A DNA stretch of 64,000 bases, taken from assembly GCA_013141075.1 (NCBI GenBank), contig JABFRQ010000003.1, forward strand, positions 1 to 64,000. The letters are read 5' to 3'. Made by a program: the position numbers and the translations under genes. Below, one piece after another: positions 9,041 to 16,970 of the stretch (positions are counted from its first letter, which is position 1; the number at the start of each line of letters is the position of its first letter). Source of the stretch: Methylotenera sp. Lineage in GTDB: Bacteria; Pseudomonadota; Gammaproteobacteria; Burkholderiales; Methylophilaceae. Below the pieces are notes generated by a model that saw only the letters and a list, made by a program, of their open reading frames with translations, had not been told where the DNA came from and did no database searches.

Positions 9041-10258
9041 ATGGCGGTTTTTAGATTTGAAGCACTTGATACCTTGGGCAAAGTCAGCAAAGGCTCAATA
9101 GAAGCCGACACCCTACGCCTTGCGCGTAGCCGCTTGCGCGACATGCAACTCGCGCCGCTCACCGTTGAAGCCATAGATGAATCGCTAGAAACCAACCAAA
9201 CCAGCAACTTATTTGAGAAAAAAAGCTTTTCTTCTACTGAGTTAAGCTTAGTCACGCGCCAAATCTCCACCCTGCTCACCGCAGGCTTAACGGTTGACCA
9301 AGTGCTCAGCGCGATGATTGAGCAAGCCGACACCGACTACGCGCAACAAGTCATGCAAGGCTTACGCGCAGAGGTGATGGCGGGCAGCACTTTTTCAAAA
9401 GCATTAGCAAAATACCCAAAAATATTCCCTGATATTTACCGCGCTATTGTGTATGCAGGCGAAGAATCTGGCGAGCTTGGCAAGGTCATGTTGCGATTGG
9501 CGGAATACACAGAATCGCGCAATATTCTCAAGCAAAAAGTGATTATGGCGTTTATTTACCCCGCGCTAGTGACCATCGTCGCGCTGCTGGTGATGAGCGG
9601 CCTACTCATTTACGTGGTGCCGCAAGTGGTGAGTACGTTTGAGCAATCTAAACAAGCCTTACCCTTTCTCACCCGCGCGTTAATTGCACTAAGCGACTTT
9701 TTACGTGTGGCTTGGCCTTACTTACTGGCGTTGGTAGTGTTAGCCGTGTTTGCGGCGCGTAAAGCCTTGCAAAATGAACAAATTAAATTTCAATGGCACG
9801 AACAAGTGCTTAAACTACCACTCATCGGCAACTTAGTGCGCGGCCTCAATACAGCGCGGCTTGCCAGCACATTAGCGATATTAGTCGGCAGCGGCGTACC
9901 CATTATTAGCGCGCTCAAAGCGGCATCAAAAATCATCAGCAATTTACCCATGCGGCAAGCAGTAGATGAGGCCATAGACCAAGTGCGCGACGGCAAACCC
10001 TTAAGCCGCGCCTTAAAAACCAGAAATTTATTCCCCCCGATATTGATACACCTAATCGCCAGCGCAGAAGCCACAGGCAGATTAGATGAACTGCTAGAAA
10101 GCGCCGCCGCACAACAATCGCGTGAAATGGAAAACCGCATCGCCGTACTCACCGCACTACTCGAACCCGTGCTAATTTTGGTAATGGGCGCCATGGTGCT
10201 GGCGATTGTATTGGCGATATTGCTACCAATTATTGAGATGAATCAGCTGATTAAGTAA
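9041..10258 (+). CDS. gspF: Type II secretion inner-membrane platform protein GspF
   Basis: Polytopic platform protein that couples the GspE ATPase to pseudopilin assembly. The 405 residues hold two homologous cytoplasmic T2SSF domains. The first, near residues 70-170, contains LVTRQISTLLTAGLTVDQVL and GEESGELGKVMLRLAEY. The second, near 270-370, contains LASTLAILVGSGVPIISAL and EATGRLDELL. Membrane helices lie at about 168-192, 218-238 and 372-397. The start MAVFRFEALDTLGK is the conserved GspF/PilC beginning. It lies downstream of gspE, separated only by the palindromic repeat. After its stop comes the repeat island, so the plus-strand part of the cluster is just gspE-gspF. Confidence 0.95.
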   Translation: MAVFRFEALDTLGKVSKGSIEADTLRLARSRLRDMQLAPLTVEAIDESLETNQTSNLFEKKSFSSTELSLVTRQISTLLTAGLTVDQVLSAMIEQADTDYAQQVMQGLRAEVMAGSTFSKALAKYPKIFPDIYRAIVYAGEESGELGKVMLRLAEYTESRNILKQKVIMAFIYPALVTIVALLVMSGLLIYVVPQVVSTFEQSKQALPFLTRALIALSDFLRVAWPYLLALVVLAVFAARKALQNEQIKFQWHEQVLKLPLIGNLVRGLNTARLASTLAILVGSGVPIISALKAASKIISNLPMRQAVDEAIDQVRDGKPLSRALKTRNLFPPILIHLIASAEATGRLDELLESAAAQQSREMENRIAVLTALLEPVLILVMGAMVLAIVLAILLPIIEMNQLIK

Positions 10259-10300
10259 GCAAGTTAAACTCGCTCTAGTCCAGTGGCAGGTGTGAGGTTT

Positions 10301-10386
10301 GTAGGGCGGACTCGCGAAGCAGTCCGCCGAATGAAATATTGCAACATACGGCATACCGTAAACGGGGTACGCCTTACATGGGTTGA
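10301..10386 (+). repeat. BIME-like repeat, copy 1
   Basis: Two hairpins joined by a short spacer: GGCGGACTCGCGAAGCAGTC plus CGCC, and ATACGGCATACCGTAAACGG plus GGTACGCC. The same pair in the same order is found at 11169-11250, and inverted at 11761-11844 next to a RAYT transposase fragment. In this copy the GCATACC arm carries a mismatch to GGTACGCC, consistent with age. Confidence 0.8.
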
Positions 10387-10554
10387 TTTCATTGTCAAAG
10401 CACCAGCCTGCGAGCCGCACCCAGACTGCCTTGCAGGACAATGTAAACAACAATGAAGCGCGCATACACATACATGAGTGCGTGATGATGGTGTGTGCCG
10501 AAAGCGAAGTTTGACATGCGGCGCACCACCTTGATAGGTTCGCTGCGCCTTACA

Positions 10555-10790
10555 CTTGCTGTCATCCTGAATTTATTTCAGGATCTTGTACCATACCACT
10601 TATGGCTCACTCGTGACGAGATTCTGACCTTCGTCAGAATGACAGTATGATGGGTAGTGTTGAGGTTTTTAGCATTAAACCACACTGCCAGAACCCGCAT
10701 GGATATTGGCTTGCAGGCCTGCACTGGAATGCTTTAGTCCAGTGGTATGTGTAAAGCGTTTAAATGTGGCGAAAACGGATGGTTTTGTAG
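10555..10790 (+). repeat. Direct repeat unit A of the island
   Basis: Begins CTTGCTGTCATCCTGAATTT and runs through GACGAGATTCTGACCTTCGT, TTGAGGTTTTTAGCATTAAA, CCCGCATGGATATTGGCTTG and AAATGTGGCGAAAACG. Unit B at 10873 repeats this in the same order, 318 bp away, with scattered substitutions. Unit A has about 30 extra bases near 10720-10750 that contain CTGCACTGGA and TCCAGTGG. Confidence 0.8.
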
Positions 10791-10872
10791 GGTGGGCAAA
10801 ATGGGTTTATTTGCCCACCAATTTAATTAGTTCAAATACGGTGTGCAAGGTGAAACATTTTGCACACCCTAC

Positions 10873-11075
10873 CTTGCTGTCATCCTGAATTTATTTCAGG
10901 ATCTTGTACCATTACCACTTATGGCTTACTCGTGACGAGATTCTGACCTTCGTCAGAATGACAGTATGATGGAAAGTGTTGAGGTTTTTAGCATTAAAAC
11001 ACCCCGCCAGCACCCGCATGGATATTGGCTTGCAGGGCAGGTGTAAAACGTTGAAATGTGGCGAAAACGAGGGCT
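10873..11075 (+). repeat. Direct repeat unit B of the island
   Basis: Second copy of unit A, collinear from CTTGCTGTCATCCTG to AAATGTGGCGAAAACG, with substitutions and a shorter middle part. Both units contain the hairpin pair ATTCTGACCTTCGTCAGAAT and TCCTGAATTTATTTCAGGA. The unit is itself a mosaic of smaller palindromes that occur elsewhere in the window. Confidence 0.8.
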
Positions 11076-11168
11076 TTAGCCCGATGTTTCAGTGAAGACT
11101 AACCTTTAGGTGATGTCGGAGCTAAAATGGATGGTTTTGTAGAGCGTGCTCTCGAATGATTTTATCGG

Positions 11169-11250
11169 GGAGCTAACTCGTGAAGCAGTCCGCCGAATGG
11201 GGAGGTTTAACATACGGCGTACCGTGAACGGGTACGCCTTACACGGGTTA
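11169..11250 (+). repeat. BIME-like repeat, copy 2
   Basis: Same two-hairpin layout as copy 1: CTCGTGAAGCAGTCCGCCGA, spacer, then CATACGGCGTACCGTGAACG plus GGTACGCC. Its right end ACACGGGTTA overlaps the stop codon of the small minus-strand gene at 11248, so the insertion supplied or abuts that gene's end. Confidence 0.8.
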
Positions 11251-11505
11251 TTCTTTTTTATCAGGAAAAAACTCTTGCCATATCCACAAAATAGTTCCTG
11301 TCCAAATCGCTGCGTGAATAACAAATCCAACCGTTTTTTGAATTAAATCCCAACTAGGTATTAGCTCTAACTTACCAGTCAGAATGAATACAGCAATTGG
11401 TACACAAACAATAATACCGACCGCCATACCCAAACCAATCACAATAAGGTTTAGAATCCAAAATAACAGTAAACTTTTTAATAAGTTGATTAACCTTTTG
11501 AACAT
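11248..11505 (-). CDS. Small hypothetical membrane protein
   Basis: An 85-residue reading frame with a coherent membrane-protein pattern: a basic start (MFKRLINLLK), hydrophobic helices at about 10-45 (LLLFWILNLIVIGLGMAVG and a second helix rich in Val and Ile), and a third at about 60-76 (VGFVIHAAIWTGTILWIW), ending in a charged FFPDKKE. I do not recognise the family. It lies inside the repeat island with its stop codon in a BIME-like repeat, so the C-terminus may be newly acquired. The Shine-Dalgarno sequence is weak. It may be a real small protein or a cargo remnant. Confidence 0.5.
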   Translation of the reverse strand: MFKRLINLLKSLLLFWILNLIVIGLGMAVGIIVCVPIAVFILTGKLELIPSWDLIQKTVGFVIHAAIWTGTILWIWQEFFPDKKE

Positions 11506-11566
11506 TATTTAAGTAGCAAGCGTAGGGTGTGCAAATTGCTTTTTATTTGCGCACCGTTTATCTAAA

Positions 11567-11764
11567 TTATTCACCAAACGCCCCTTTACCATCAAAATCG
11601 TTTCCCCAATTCTCTGCATATAACCCTTCTTTTACATACCGATGAAACGTGCTGTGTGGCCAATCTTTTACATTATTCACTAATTCATGTTTTACTGGGT
11701 TGTAATGAATATAATCTACATGGTGTTGTAAATCAATATCATCTTTTATTTGATGCTCCCAACC
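11567..11764 (-). pseudogene. C-terminal fragment of a REP-associated tyrosine transposase (RAYT, Y1_Tnp/TnpA_REP family)
   Basis: The minus strand encodes about 65 residues beginning GWEHQIKDDIDLQHHVDYIH and continuing YNPVKHELVNNVKDWPHSTF, HRYVKEGLY and a short acidic end before a TAA stop. The HVDYIHYNPVKH and DWPHSTFHRYV blocks are the conserved end of RAYT transposases, which excise and move REP/BIME palindromes as single strands. The HUH motif and catalytic tyrosine regions of the full-length enzyme are absent. The reading frame breaks exactly where a BIME-like repeat begins at 11761. It is therefore a dead fragment cut by its own class of repeat. Confidence 0.85.
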
Positions 11765-11844
11765 CGTGTAAGGCGTACCCGTTTACGGTACGCCGTATGT
11801 TGAGCCCCCATTCGGCGGACTGCTTCGCGAGTCCGACCTACCGC
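11761..11844 (-). repeat. BIME-like repeat, copy 3 (inverted), abutting the RAYT remnant
   Basis: Reverse-complement copy of the units at 10301 and 11169: AAGGCGTACCCGTTTACGGT, then CATTCGGCGGACTGCTTCGC and GAGTCCG. It directly joins the truncated RAYT frame. The rest of the interval to gspC (11845-11905) holds nothing I recognise. Confidence 0.85.
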
Positions 11845-11905
11845 TCACAATGACGGTTGGAGGCATTAAAAAATGCTTTATTTTTATTTCGTGTAAGGTC
11901 AGAAA

Positions 11906-12511
11906 TTACTTTCCAAATCTTTCACCTTGCATCATTTTATTTAAATTAAATGCAGATTGTTGTTGCTCGGCGCGGCTTGGCGGGGCGTTTGTGGCCATTG
12001 GTTTAACCGTTTCACTCATGCTAGCGCTATTTTCTGGCTTCGCATTCAGATCTAGTTTTGTCACATTTTCTGCTAATTCAAGTGTACTTTCACTGCCATT
12101 TTGTGAAATGGTTGCGGTTGTTGGCGTTAAGCTAATAAGTTGAACGCCTGGTGCAATTTCGTGATTAAGTACCGCGTGTACTTGTTTGCCGTTAGCTAAT
12201 TGAAAAATGGCAAAGCCTGTTTGATTTTTACTTGGTGTCATTACACCTAGCAGCTTCATTTCTACATTTACGCTTACTTGCTTTGTGCCGCTTGTATTGG
12301 CTTGGTTAAACCAATGCCCGCCTAAAATTGTTGGCAAAATAGTTTGCACAGGCGGCGCGCTGGGCGCTACTGCGGCTATTTGGTGCGGCTTAAAAAATAC
12401 CCATACCCAATAAGCGAGCACTGCGGCAAAGGCCGCTACCATGGCGTAATTGATGAGCGTGATTAGCCAATTACGTAATGGTTTTGAAAAGTTAATTTGC
12501 GCTGATTTCAT
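11906..12511 (-). CDS. gspC: Type II secretion inner-membrane protein GspC
   Basis: Bitopic inner-membrane protein that links the inner-membrane platform to the secretin. The 201-residue protein has a short cytoplasmic start, one membrane helix at about residues 20-42 (YAMVAAFAAVLAYWVWVFF), an Ala/Pro linker, and a homology-region domain at about 65-140 with the pattern VEMKLLGVMTPSKNQTGFAI and VLNHEIAPGVQL. A Gln/Asn-rich tail replaces a PDZ or coiled-coil domain, so this is a short GspC. I place the start at ATG 12511, where GGGAG sits at proper spacing; a TTG two codons upstream is too close to it. It is the last gene of the operon that starts at gspG. Confidence 0.85.
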   Translation of the reverse strand: MKSAQINFSKPLRNWLITLINYAMVAAFAAVLAYWVWVFFKPHQIAAVAPSAPPVQTILPTILGGHWFNQANTSGTKQVSVNVEMKLLGVMTPSKNQTGFAIFQLANGKQVHAVLNHEIAPGVQLISLTPTTATISQNGSESTLELAENVTKLDLNAKPENSASMSETVKPMATNAPPSRAEQQQSAFNLNKMMQGERFGK

Positions 12512-12521
12512 ACTCAACTCC

Positions 12522-13238
12522 CTAACGACCTAACACTAGCCATAAAATGCCCAGCAAAATTGGCTGGTGCAGCATGTAAACCATTAAGCTGCGTTTGCCT
12601 AGCCATGTAAATGCTGTGCGCCAGCCTGTTTGGCTGCCAGTAAGCCAATTTAAATGTGATATGCGCACTAGCCATTGCGCGAAAAAAATGCCCAACAAAA
12701 CCACGCCCAGCCAAGGCAGCATGGGCACATAGTCTTCAGTAAAAGGTTTAAAGGTCATCAAACCCAGCCATTGCAACAAGGGTTGGTCAAATACGGCGTT
12801 TTTGTAAAAAATACCGAGCAGTAAAAAGCTCAAGCCTAGCGCCAAATTCGCCCAATAAAAACGCAACATCAAAGCGCCGATTAAGCTGGCGATTAAAATA
12901 AAGTGCAATATGCCAAAGAAAATATAACTCTCTGAAAACATAAACTTACTGCCAATTGTCACCAACGCTGCACAGCCTGCCAGCTTGAGTATGCGCTGCC
13001 AATAATGTTGGCTTTTTTGCAATGTTGCCAACACCAAGCTCATGCCCATGAGCATTAAAAAACTCGTCACAATTACCGCTCTGGCGCTTAACCAAAAGGT
13101 GGATTCGTTAAAATTTTGATGAATTACCCCATATTGGTTTAAATCAAAACTAAAGTGATACGCAATCATGCAGGTAATCGCCAAGCCGCGCAGCAGGTCA
13201 ATTAGCGCATAACGTGTTGATGTGTTTTCAGCGTTCAT
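12522..13238 (-). CDS. DUF1624 / heparan-alpha-glucosaminide N-acetyltransferase-like membrane protein
   Basis: A 238-residue polytopic protein. It begins with the conserved block RYALIDLLRGLAITCMIAYH, followed by FSFDLNQYG, and has six or seven membrane helices ending in the conserved SLMVYMLHQPILLGILWLV. This matches DUF1624, a family related to membrane acyltransferases that move acetyl groups across the membrane; the His in the first helix (AYHFSF) is the likely key residue. The substrate is unknown. It lies inside the secretion operon: its ATG overlaps the gspN stop by one base, and gspC follows 10 bp after its stop. Translational coupling with gspN is likely. A link to secretion is an inference from position only. 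Confidence 0.85.
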   Translation of the reverse strand: MNAENTSTRYALIDLLRGLAITCMIAYHFSFDLNQYGVIHQNFNESTFWLSARAVIVTSFLMLMGMSLVLATLQKSQHYWQRILKLAGCAALVTIGSKFMFSESYIFFGILHFILIASLIGALMLRFYWANLALGLSFLLLGIFYKNAVFDQPLLQWLGLMTFKPFTEDYVPMLPWLGVVLLGIFFAQWLVRISHLNWLTGSQTGWRTAFTWLGKRSLMVYMLHQPILLGILWLVLGR

Positions 13239-14008
13239 TATGGTTGGCTCACTTGTATTTGATAGCGCCCGCTACCCAGCGTTTGTTCATTGCCTAGCAC
13301 GTGCAACAATGGCGCTAACTCCTTTTGTTTGCTGGCTTCTGCACTGGCTGTGCCGTTAAATTGCAAACCAGTCTGAGCTGACCACGACCCGTTACCTTCT
13401 AACTGCAAAGCGCCACTCATTGTAGAAAGGCTAATATTAAGCGCGCCACCGTTGCCATCTAATAATGTTTGATAACTCCCCAGCGGGCTCACCGCGCTCA
13501 ATGGTGAGCTTGCATCACGCCAATTAACGCTGGCTTTGCCCTGTAACACTTGTTGGCTAATCGTAAAATTTTCCGTCGCAATATTGAATTGCCCACCCAA
13601 CTGCGCCACGTTTAAAGTCGGCACAAACAGGCTAATTACGCTGGCGGGCATTGTAATATTTAAGTGTTCAATATGCGTTTTATCGGCATCAATACTCAGC
13701 CAAGCAGGCTCGCCTGCATTTTGGTAAAGCGCTAGATAAAGGCGGCCTTGCAAAAGCTGCATGGGGTAAACCTGCCAGCGAATATTACCAATATTGACGC
13801 GGCTTTCTACATTGTCGCCTGCAAGCACCAAGTTTGCATTGCCTGCCCAAGCTGAGCCTTCAGCCTGCGTGAGCAACACGTGTTGCTGAGTTTTATTTGC
13901 AATTGCATTAGCCAGTAAAGTGGCGGGTGCCATCCACAAAAGCGCGAGCGCAAAAACCAACACGCCAAGCAATAGCATTATTTTTTTATTCGCCATTATG
14001 TTATTCAC
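13238..14008 (-). CDS. gspN: Type II secretion protein GspN
   Basis: Accessory inner-membrane protein found in some secretons; its precise role is not settled. The 256 residues start with one N-terminal membrane helix at about 9-30 (IMLLLGVLVFALALLWMAPA). A periplasmic beta-rich domain follows with GSAWAGNANLVL, IRWQVYPMQLLQGRLYLAL and QLGGQFNIATENFTIS, the typical GspN blocks. The ORF begins with GTG at 14008; an ATG four codons downstream (13996) is an equally good start. It follows gspM by 6 bp and overlaps the DUF1624 start by one base. Confidence 0.85.
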   Translation of the reverse strand: MNNIMANKKIMLLLGVLVFALALLWMAPATLLANAIANKTQQHVLLTQAEGSAWAGNANLVLAGDNVESRVNIGNIRWQVYPMQLLQGRLYLALYQNAGEPAWLSIDADKTHIEHLNITMPASVISLFVPTLNVAQLGGQFNIATENFTISQQVLQGKASVNWRDASSPLSAVSPLGSYQTLLDGNGGALNISLSTMSGALQLEGNGSWSAQTGLQFNGTASAEASKQKELAPLLHVLGNEQTLGSGRYQIQVSQP

Positions 14009-14014
14009 GTGGTT

Positions 14015-14509
14015 TTACTCAGATGTAAAACTAGCCTCTACCTTTACCAAGCCAGTATTGCCGCCCAAGCTTGCTATATGGCAACTGGCAATGCGCACTT
14101 GGTGCTCCGCTTGCAAGGCGCTTACCCAGCTTAGCCATTCATCAAAAGTAACACTGGCAAGCGCAATATTGATTGCGCCGCTTGAATCTTGCTCTAGCTT
14201 GCTAATTTTGCCACTCATGCCATGCAGTTTTGCTGAAGTTTCAAGCGCAGTTTGCAAGCCCGCCGAGCTGCTGTGACTTAATTTAAACGCACTTTTTAGT
14301 GCATTTATTTGCGCGGCTTGCACTTGCATTTGCACCAATTGTGCATTTTTTTCTTGTATGATTTTATCTAAGCGCACCCGTGCTTGTTGGCTTGGCAGCC
14401 ATATTAGGGCGTAAATTATTAGCGCGCTCACTAATGCAATTAAAATTGTGTATATGCGGCGGTCACTGGCTGATAAAGCATTCCACTTGCTTTTGAGTAG
14501 CACTATCAT
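14015..14509 (-). CDS. gspM: Type II secretion protein GspM
   Basis: Inner-membrane partner that stabilises GspL and recruits it to the platform. The 164 residues show a short cytoplasmic start (LKSKWNALSASDRRIY), one membrane helix at about 20-40 (ILIALVSALIIYALIWLP), a coiled-coil stretch with QQARVRLDKIIQEKNAQLVQ, and a small periplasmic ferredoxin-like domain (SFDEWLSW-like block VTFDEWLSWVSALQ). Sequence conservation in GspM is low; position directly after gspL, with a 4-base start/stop overlap, and topology make the call. Confidence 0.88.
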   Translation of the reverse strand: MIVLLKSKWNALSASDRRIYTILIALVSALIIYALIWLPSQQARVRLDKIIQEKNAQLVQMQVQAAQINALKSAFKLSHSSSAGLQTALETSAKLHGMSGKISKLEQDSSGAINIALASVTFDEWLSWVSALQAEHQVRIASCHIASLGGNTGLVKVEASFTSE

Positions 14510-15774
14510 TGTGTGCCTGCCTTAATTTCACTAGCCTTAAAAACAAGCTGAAAATCCACGCCGTTATTGGTCGTTTTCAAATTCTGAACTACCACTATGC
14601 GACCAGAAACGCCTAGCTTTTCCGCCAATTCTCGTGCGGCTTCTTCACTAGTCGCTTGTAACGATAAACTTAATTGCCCGTTTTGATAATCCATCACTGT
14701 GACATTCGCCAAGCCACCAGTACTCGCACTCACATCTGCCAATAAAGGTAAAAAATCACTGCTTTCTGTGCCGCCAGAGGCATGTTGCATTTCAGCTAAC
14801 TTTCTTTGCATTTGCAAAGGTGCATCCACCACATTAGTTGCTTCTGGAAAAGCATTCATAAATAAAGCTTTCATTTCTTTATCTAAACGATTTTTTTCAC
14901 TCGCTTTGCGCGCCCAATCTACGCTAGAGCCTATCAACGCAACTAGCAACATCGCTACAAGCATCACCAATGCTGGCTTCGCCTGGCTTAGCCAAGCCCA
15001 ACCTTGGCTTGCGGGCTGAAATTTTCCCTGTAAAAAATTCATGGCTGAGTTCATACCAAGCGCTGGCGGCGAGACCTTCCAATCAGCCTCTTTTGCCACA
15101 AAACGCACAGCTAACAATTGTGACCAAGCCGCTAAATCAAGCTGCTGATTGCCATACACGGCAATTTCATTAGGTAAGCTTTGCTCTGCTTTAGCTTGCT
15201 GTAACGCGAGCAACAAAGCTAATGGTGGCTCAGTTTGCAATGCATTTAACTCAAAGGCCAAGCCGCTTGCAGAGCCTGTGCGCACAAAGCTATCGTCGCC
15301 ATTGCAAACAAATGCCCAATTATTGGCAGACAATTTAGGCAGCAAAGTTGCAGGCAGTACGCGGCTCACAAGCACGCCGTGCGCTTTAAAAGTTTTGAGT
15401 AAATCCGCCAGCAATGCTTGGTCTGTGCTGGCAAGTACAGCATCATTTTCACTGAGTGATTCTGCAATAACCACATGCACTTGCTCTGGCGCGGTGATTA
15501 AATGGTCTTCAATCAAAAATGGCAGTGCATCTAACATGCGCTTGCGGTTGCCTGCGGGCAAAGTGGCGCGCACAAAACTCACGCTATTTGCTGGCAATAT
15601 GACTTCAGTTTGGCTGGCAAGCGGCAAGGCGGCAAGCGCATCATGACCGCTACGCAGCGGTTTGCCTGCGGCATCAAACAGCACCCAAGCGTATTGACGC
15701 AACGCCGCATCATTGCTGGTAGCTTGCGACTCTGCAATTGTGCTGGAGCTAATAAAAATGCGTAATGTTGTCAA
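14506..15774 (-). CDS. gspL: Type II secretion protein GspL
   Basis: Bitopic protein whose cytoplasmic actin-like domain binds the GspE ATPase and whose periplasmic part binds GspM. The 422 residues comprise a cytoplasmic domain to about 250 (ALPLASQTEVILPANSVSFV and LPFLIEDHLI are family blocks), a membrane helix near 265-285 (ALVMLVAMLLVALIGSSVDW), and a periplasmic ferredoxin-like region. It starts with TTG at 15774, supported by an AGGA about 8 nt upstream. It overlaps gspM by 4 bases. A palindromic repeat lies in the 217-bp gap to gspK. Confidence 0.9.
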   Translation of the reverse strand: MTTLRIFISSSTIAESQATSNDAALRQYAWVLFDAAGKPLRSGHDALAALPLASQTEVILPANSVSFVRATLPAGNRKRMLDALPFLIEDHLITAPEQVHVVIAESLSENDAVLASTDQALLADLLKTFKAHGVLVSRVLPATLLPKLSANNWAFVCNGDDSFVRTGSASGLAFELNALQTEPPLALLLALQQAKAEQSLPNEIAVYGNQQLDLAAWSQLLAVRFVAKEADWKVSPPALGMNSAMNFLQGKFQPASQGWAWLSQAKPALVMLVAMLLVALIGSSVDWARKASEKNRLDKEMKALFMNAFPEATNVVDAPLQMQRKLAEMQHASGGTESSDFLPLLADVSASTGGLANVTVMDYQNGQLSLSLQATSEEAARELAEKLGVSGRIVVVQNLKTTNNGVDFQLVFKASEIKAGTQ

Positions 15775-15858
15775 AAATTATCCTAATTAAAAACTAGCCT
15801 AGTTAAAACTTTTACGTAAACCAAAAGTGATTAAAATTTCAAAAAAATTTGCCCACTC

Positions 15859-15929
15859 GTCATTCCCGCGCAGGCGGGAATCCAGCTCACGTGTTAATTT
15901 GACTAGATTCCCGCCTACGCGGGAATGAC
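15859..15929. repeat. Paired palindromic repeat (GTCATTCCCGCG family) between gspK and gspL
   Basis: GTCATTCCCGCGCAGGCGGG and AATCC, a short spacer, and then the inverted copy GATTCCCGCCTACGCGGGAA plus TGAC. Each half is itself a hairpin (CCCGCGCAGGCGGG), so the unit is a BIME-like pair. It sits inside the gsp operon in the only long gap, between gspK and gspL, and may stabilise the upstream mRNA or reduce read-through. Confidence 0.85.
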
Positions 15930-15991
15930 AGTCGGAGAGTAATTTTATTATAAGTGCTTCCCATTTTTCGTGCTAAATATGCAATTTAAAC

Positions 15992-16927
15992 CTAGCCTAT
16001 TTTCTTCCAAAGAACCGTTGGCCAGCCACCGCCTTTGCGCTGCAATAAGGCTTGCACTTTAATCGTCGTTTTTTCAAACTGTGCAGTGCAGGTTACCAAA
16101 AAATAACGGCTATTAACAGCTAAATTACTACGGCTGGTATCAATATTTTTGTTGGGCAAGCGCGCATTAAAATCTGCCACATCGTTAAACGGCGCTACAT
16201 TGCGCACAGCGACAATTGCTTGCGCATCTTGTAGCGTTGCATTCGGCAGCATAAACGACAGCACTTCGGCCGAGGCCGTATTCACATTAAGCTCGGTATG
16301 CTCAGGCAGAACCACCGTGTAAGGCGCAATTTTATTGATGCTGGCTTTATCAAAGCCTTTCACGCGGATGAGATTTCCCATTTCAGTTAACAGCTGGTTA
16401 GCCGCCAAATACGGCGTGGTGAGCGAGCCATAATAAATGCTTTCCGCGCCCTCTGCACCGTTGGTAATATCATCGGCATCTACCCAATCTACTAGCGCAT
16501 CTGCCATATTTTGATTATTGCCAGCCATGCTAAGCAAGCGCTTAAACGCGGCTAAGTTTTCACCTGTTGCGCTGGTTTCACTAGCGAGATTATTCAAATT
16601 AAAAAACTGTTGTGCATCTACAATATGCCCAGTAATAGTACCGCCCTCAATTGGCGTGTTTGGCAAACGTGTTGCCCACACTTCTTTGTCGTAATCTATG
16701 CTGCTACTTTTGGCATCTTCTACCAAAAGTGCCCGCGTCCATTGCACAGCGGCATCGGCAATCAGGTTGGCTTGGGTAGCATTTTGCTGATTTTGCAACT
16801 CACTAATGAGTAATTGCTGCTGCCACACCATGCGCCCCACCACAATGGTAATAAGCGCCGCAAGCAGCATGGCAGAAATCACTGCGATGCCCTTTTGCTT
16901 AGCATGTTGTTTAGTTTGCTTTTTCAT
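15992..16927 (-). CDS. gspK: Type II secretion minor pseudopilin GspK
   Basis: Largest minor pseudopilin, which with GspI and GspJ caps the pseudopilus tip. The 311-residue protein begins with a basic leader (KKQTKQHAKQKG) and then IAVISAMLLAALITIVV, a hydrophobic pilin helix. The leader cleavage Gly is followed by Ile and the usual Glu at +5 is absent, as is normal for GspK. The alpha-domain insertion (DWVDADDITNGAEGAESIYY, residues about 164-185) is a GspK hallmark and carries the calcium-binding acidic residues. The start is ATG 16927 rather than GTG one codon upstream. It follows gspJ after 43 bp. Confidence 0.93.
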   Translation of the reverse strand: MKKQTKQHAKQKGIAVISAMLLAALITIVVGRMVWQQQLLISELQNQQNATQANLIADAAVQWTRALLVEDAKSSSIDYDKEVWATRLPNTPIEGGTITGHIVDAQQFFNLNNLASETSATGENLAAFKRLLSMAGNNQNMADALVDWVDADDITNGAEGAESIYYGSLTTPYLAANQLLTEMGNLIRVKGFDKASINKIAPYTVVLPEHTELNVNTASAEVLSFMLPNATLQDAQAIVAVRNVAPFNDVADFNARLPNKNIDTSRSNLAVNSRYFLVTCTAQFEKTTIKVQALLQRKGGGWPTVLWKKIG

Positions 16928-16970
16928 CACAAATTATAAATTCGATTCATTTTTTCACCAGAAACCAATG

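Larger units (their letters stand above)
10259..11247. other. Gene-poor repeat island downstream of gspF
   Basis: Nearly 1 kb with no convincing gene. It is built from pieces of dispersed repeats: two BIME-like units (10301-10386 and 11169-11250), a direct duplication of about 200 bp, palindromes containing ACCCGCATGGATATTGGCTTGC (10694 and 11012 region), and hairpins such as the TCATCCTGAA/TTTCAGGA pair near 10562. The short reading frames here are made of repeat sequence and change frame from copy to copy, so I do not call them genes. Insertion of this material probably separated gspF from gspC. Confidence 0.75.

Noticed and set aside
10706-10888. 60-codon plus-strand frame in the repeat island
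   Set aside because: Made of repeat sequence and not conserved in frame in the sister repeat unit.
10259-11250. CRISPR array
   Set aside because: The repeats are long, few, differ in sequence and are not separated by uniform spacers; no cas gene is nearby.
11656-11853. 65-codon plus-strand frame opposite the RAYT remnant
   Set aside because: The minus strand gives clear RAYT similarity; this frame runs into the BIME repeat and has no family features.
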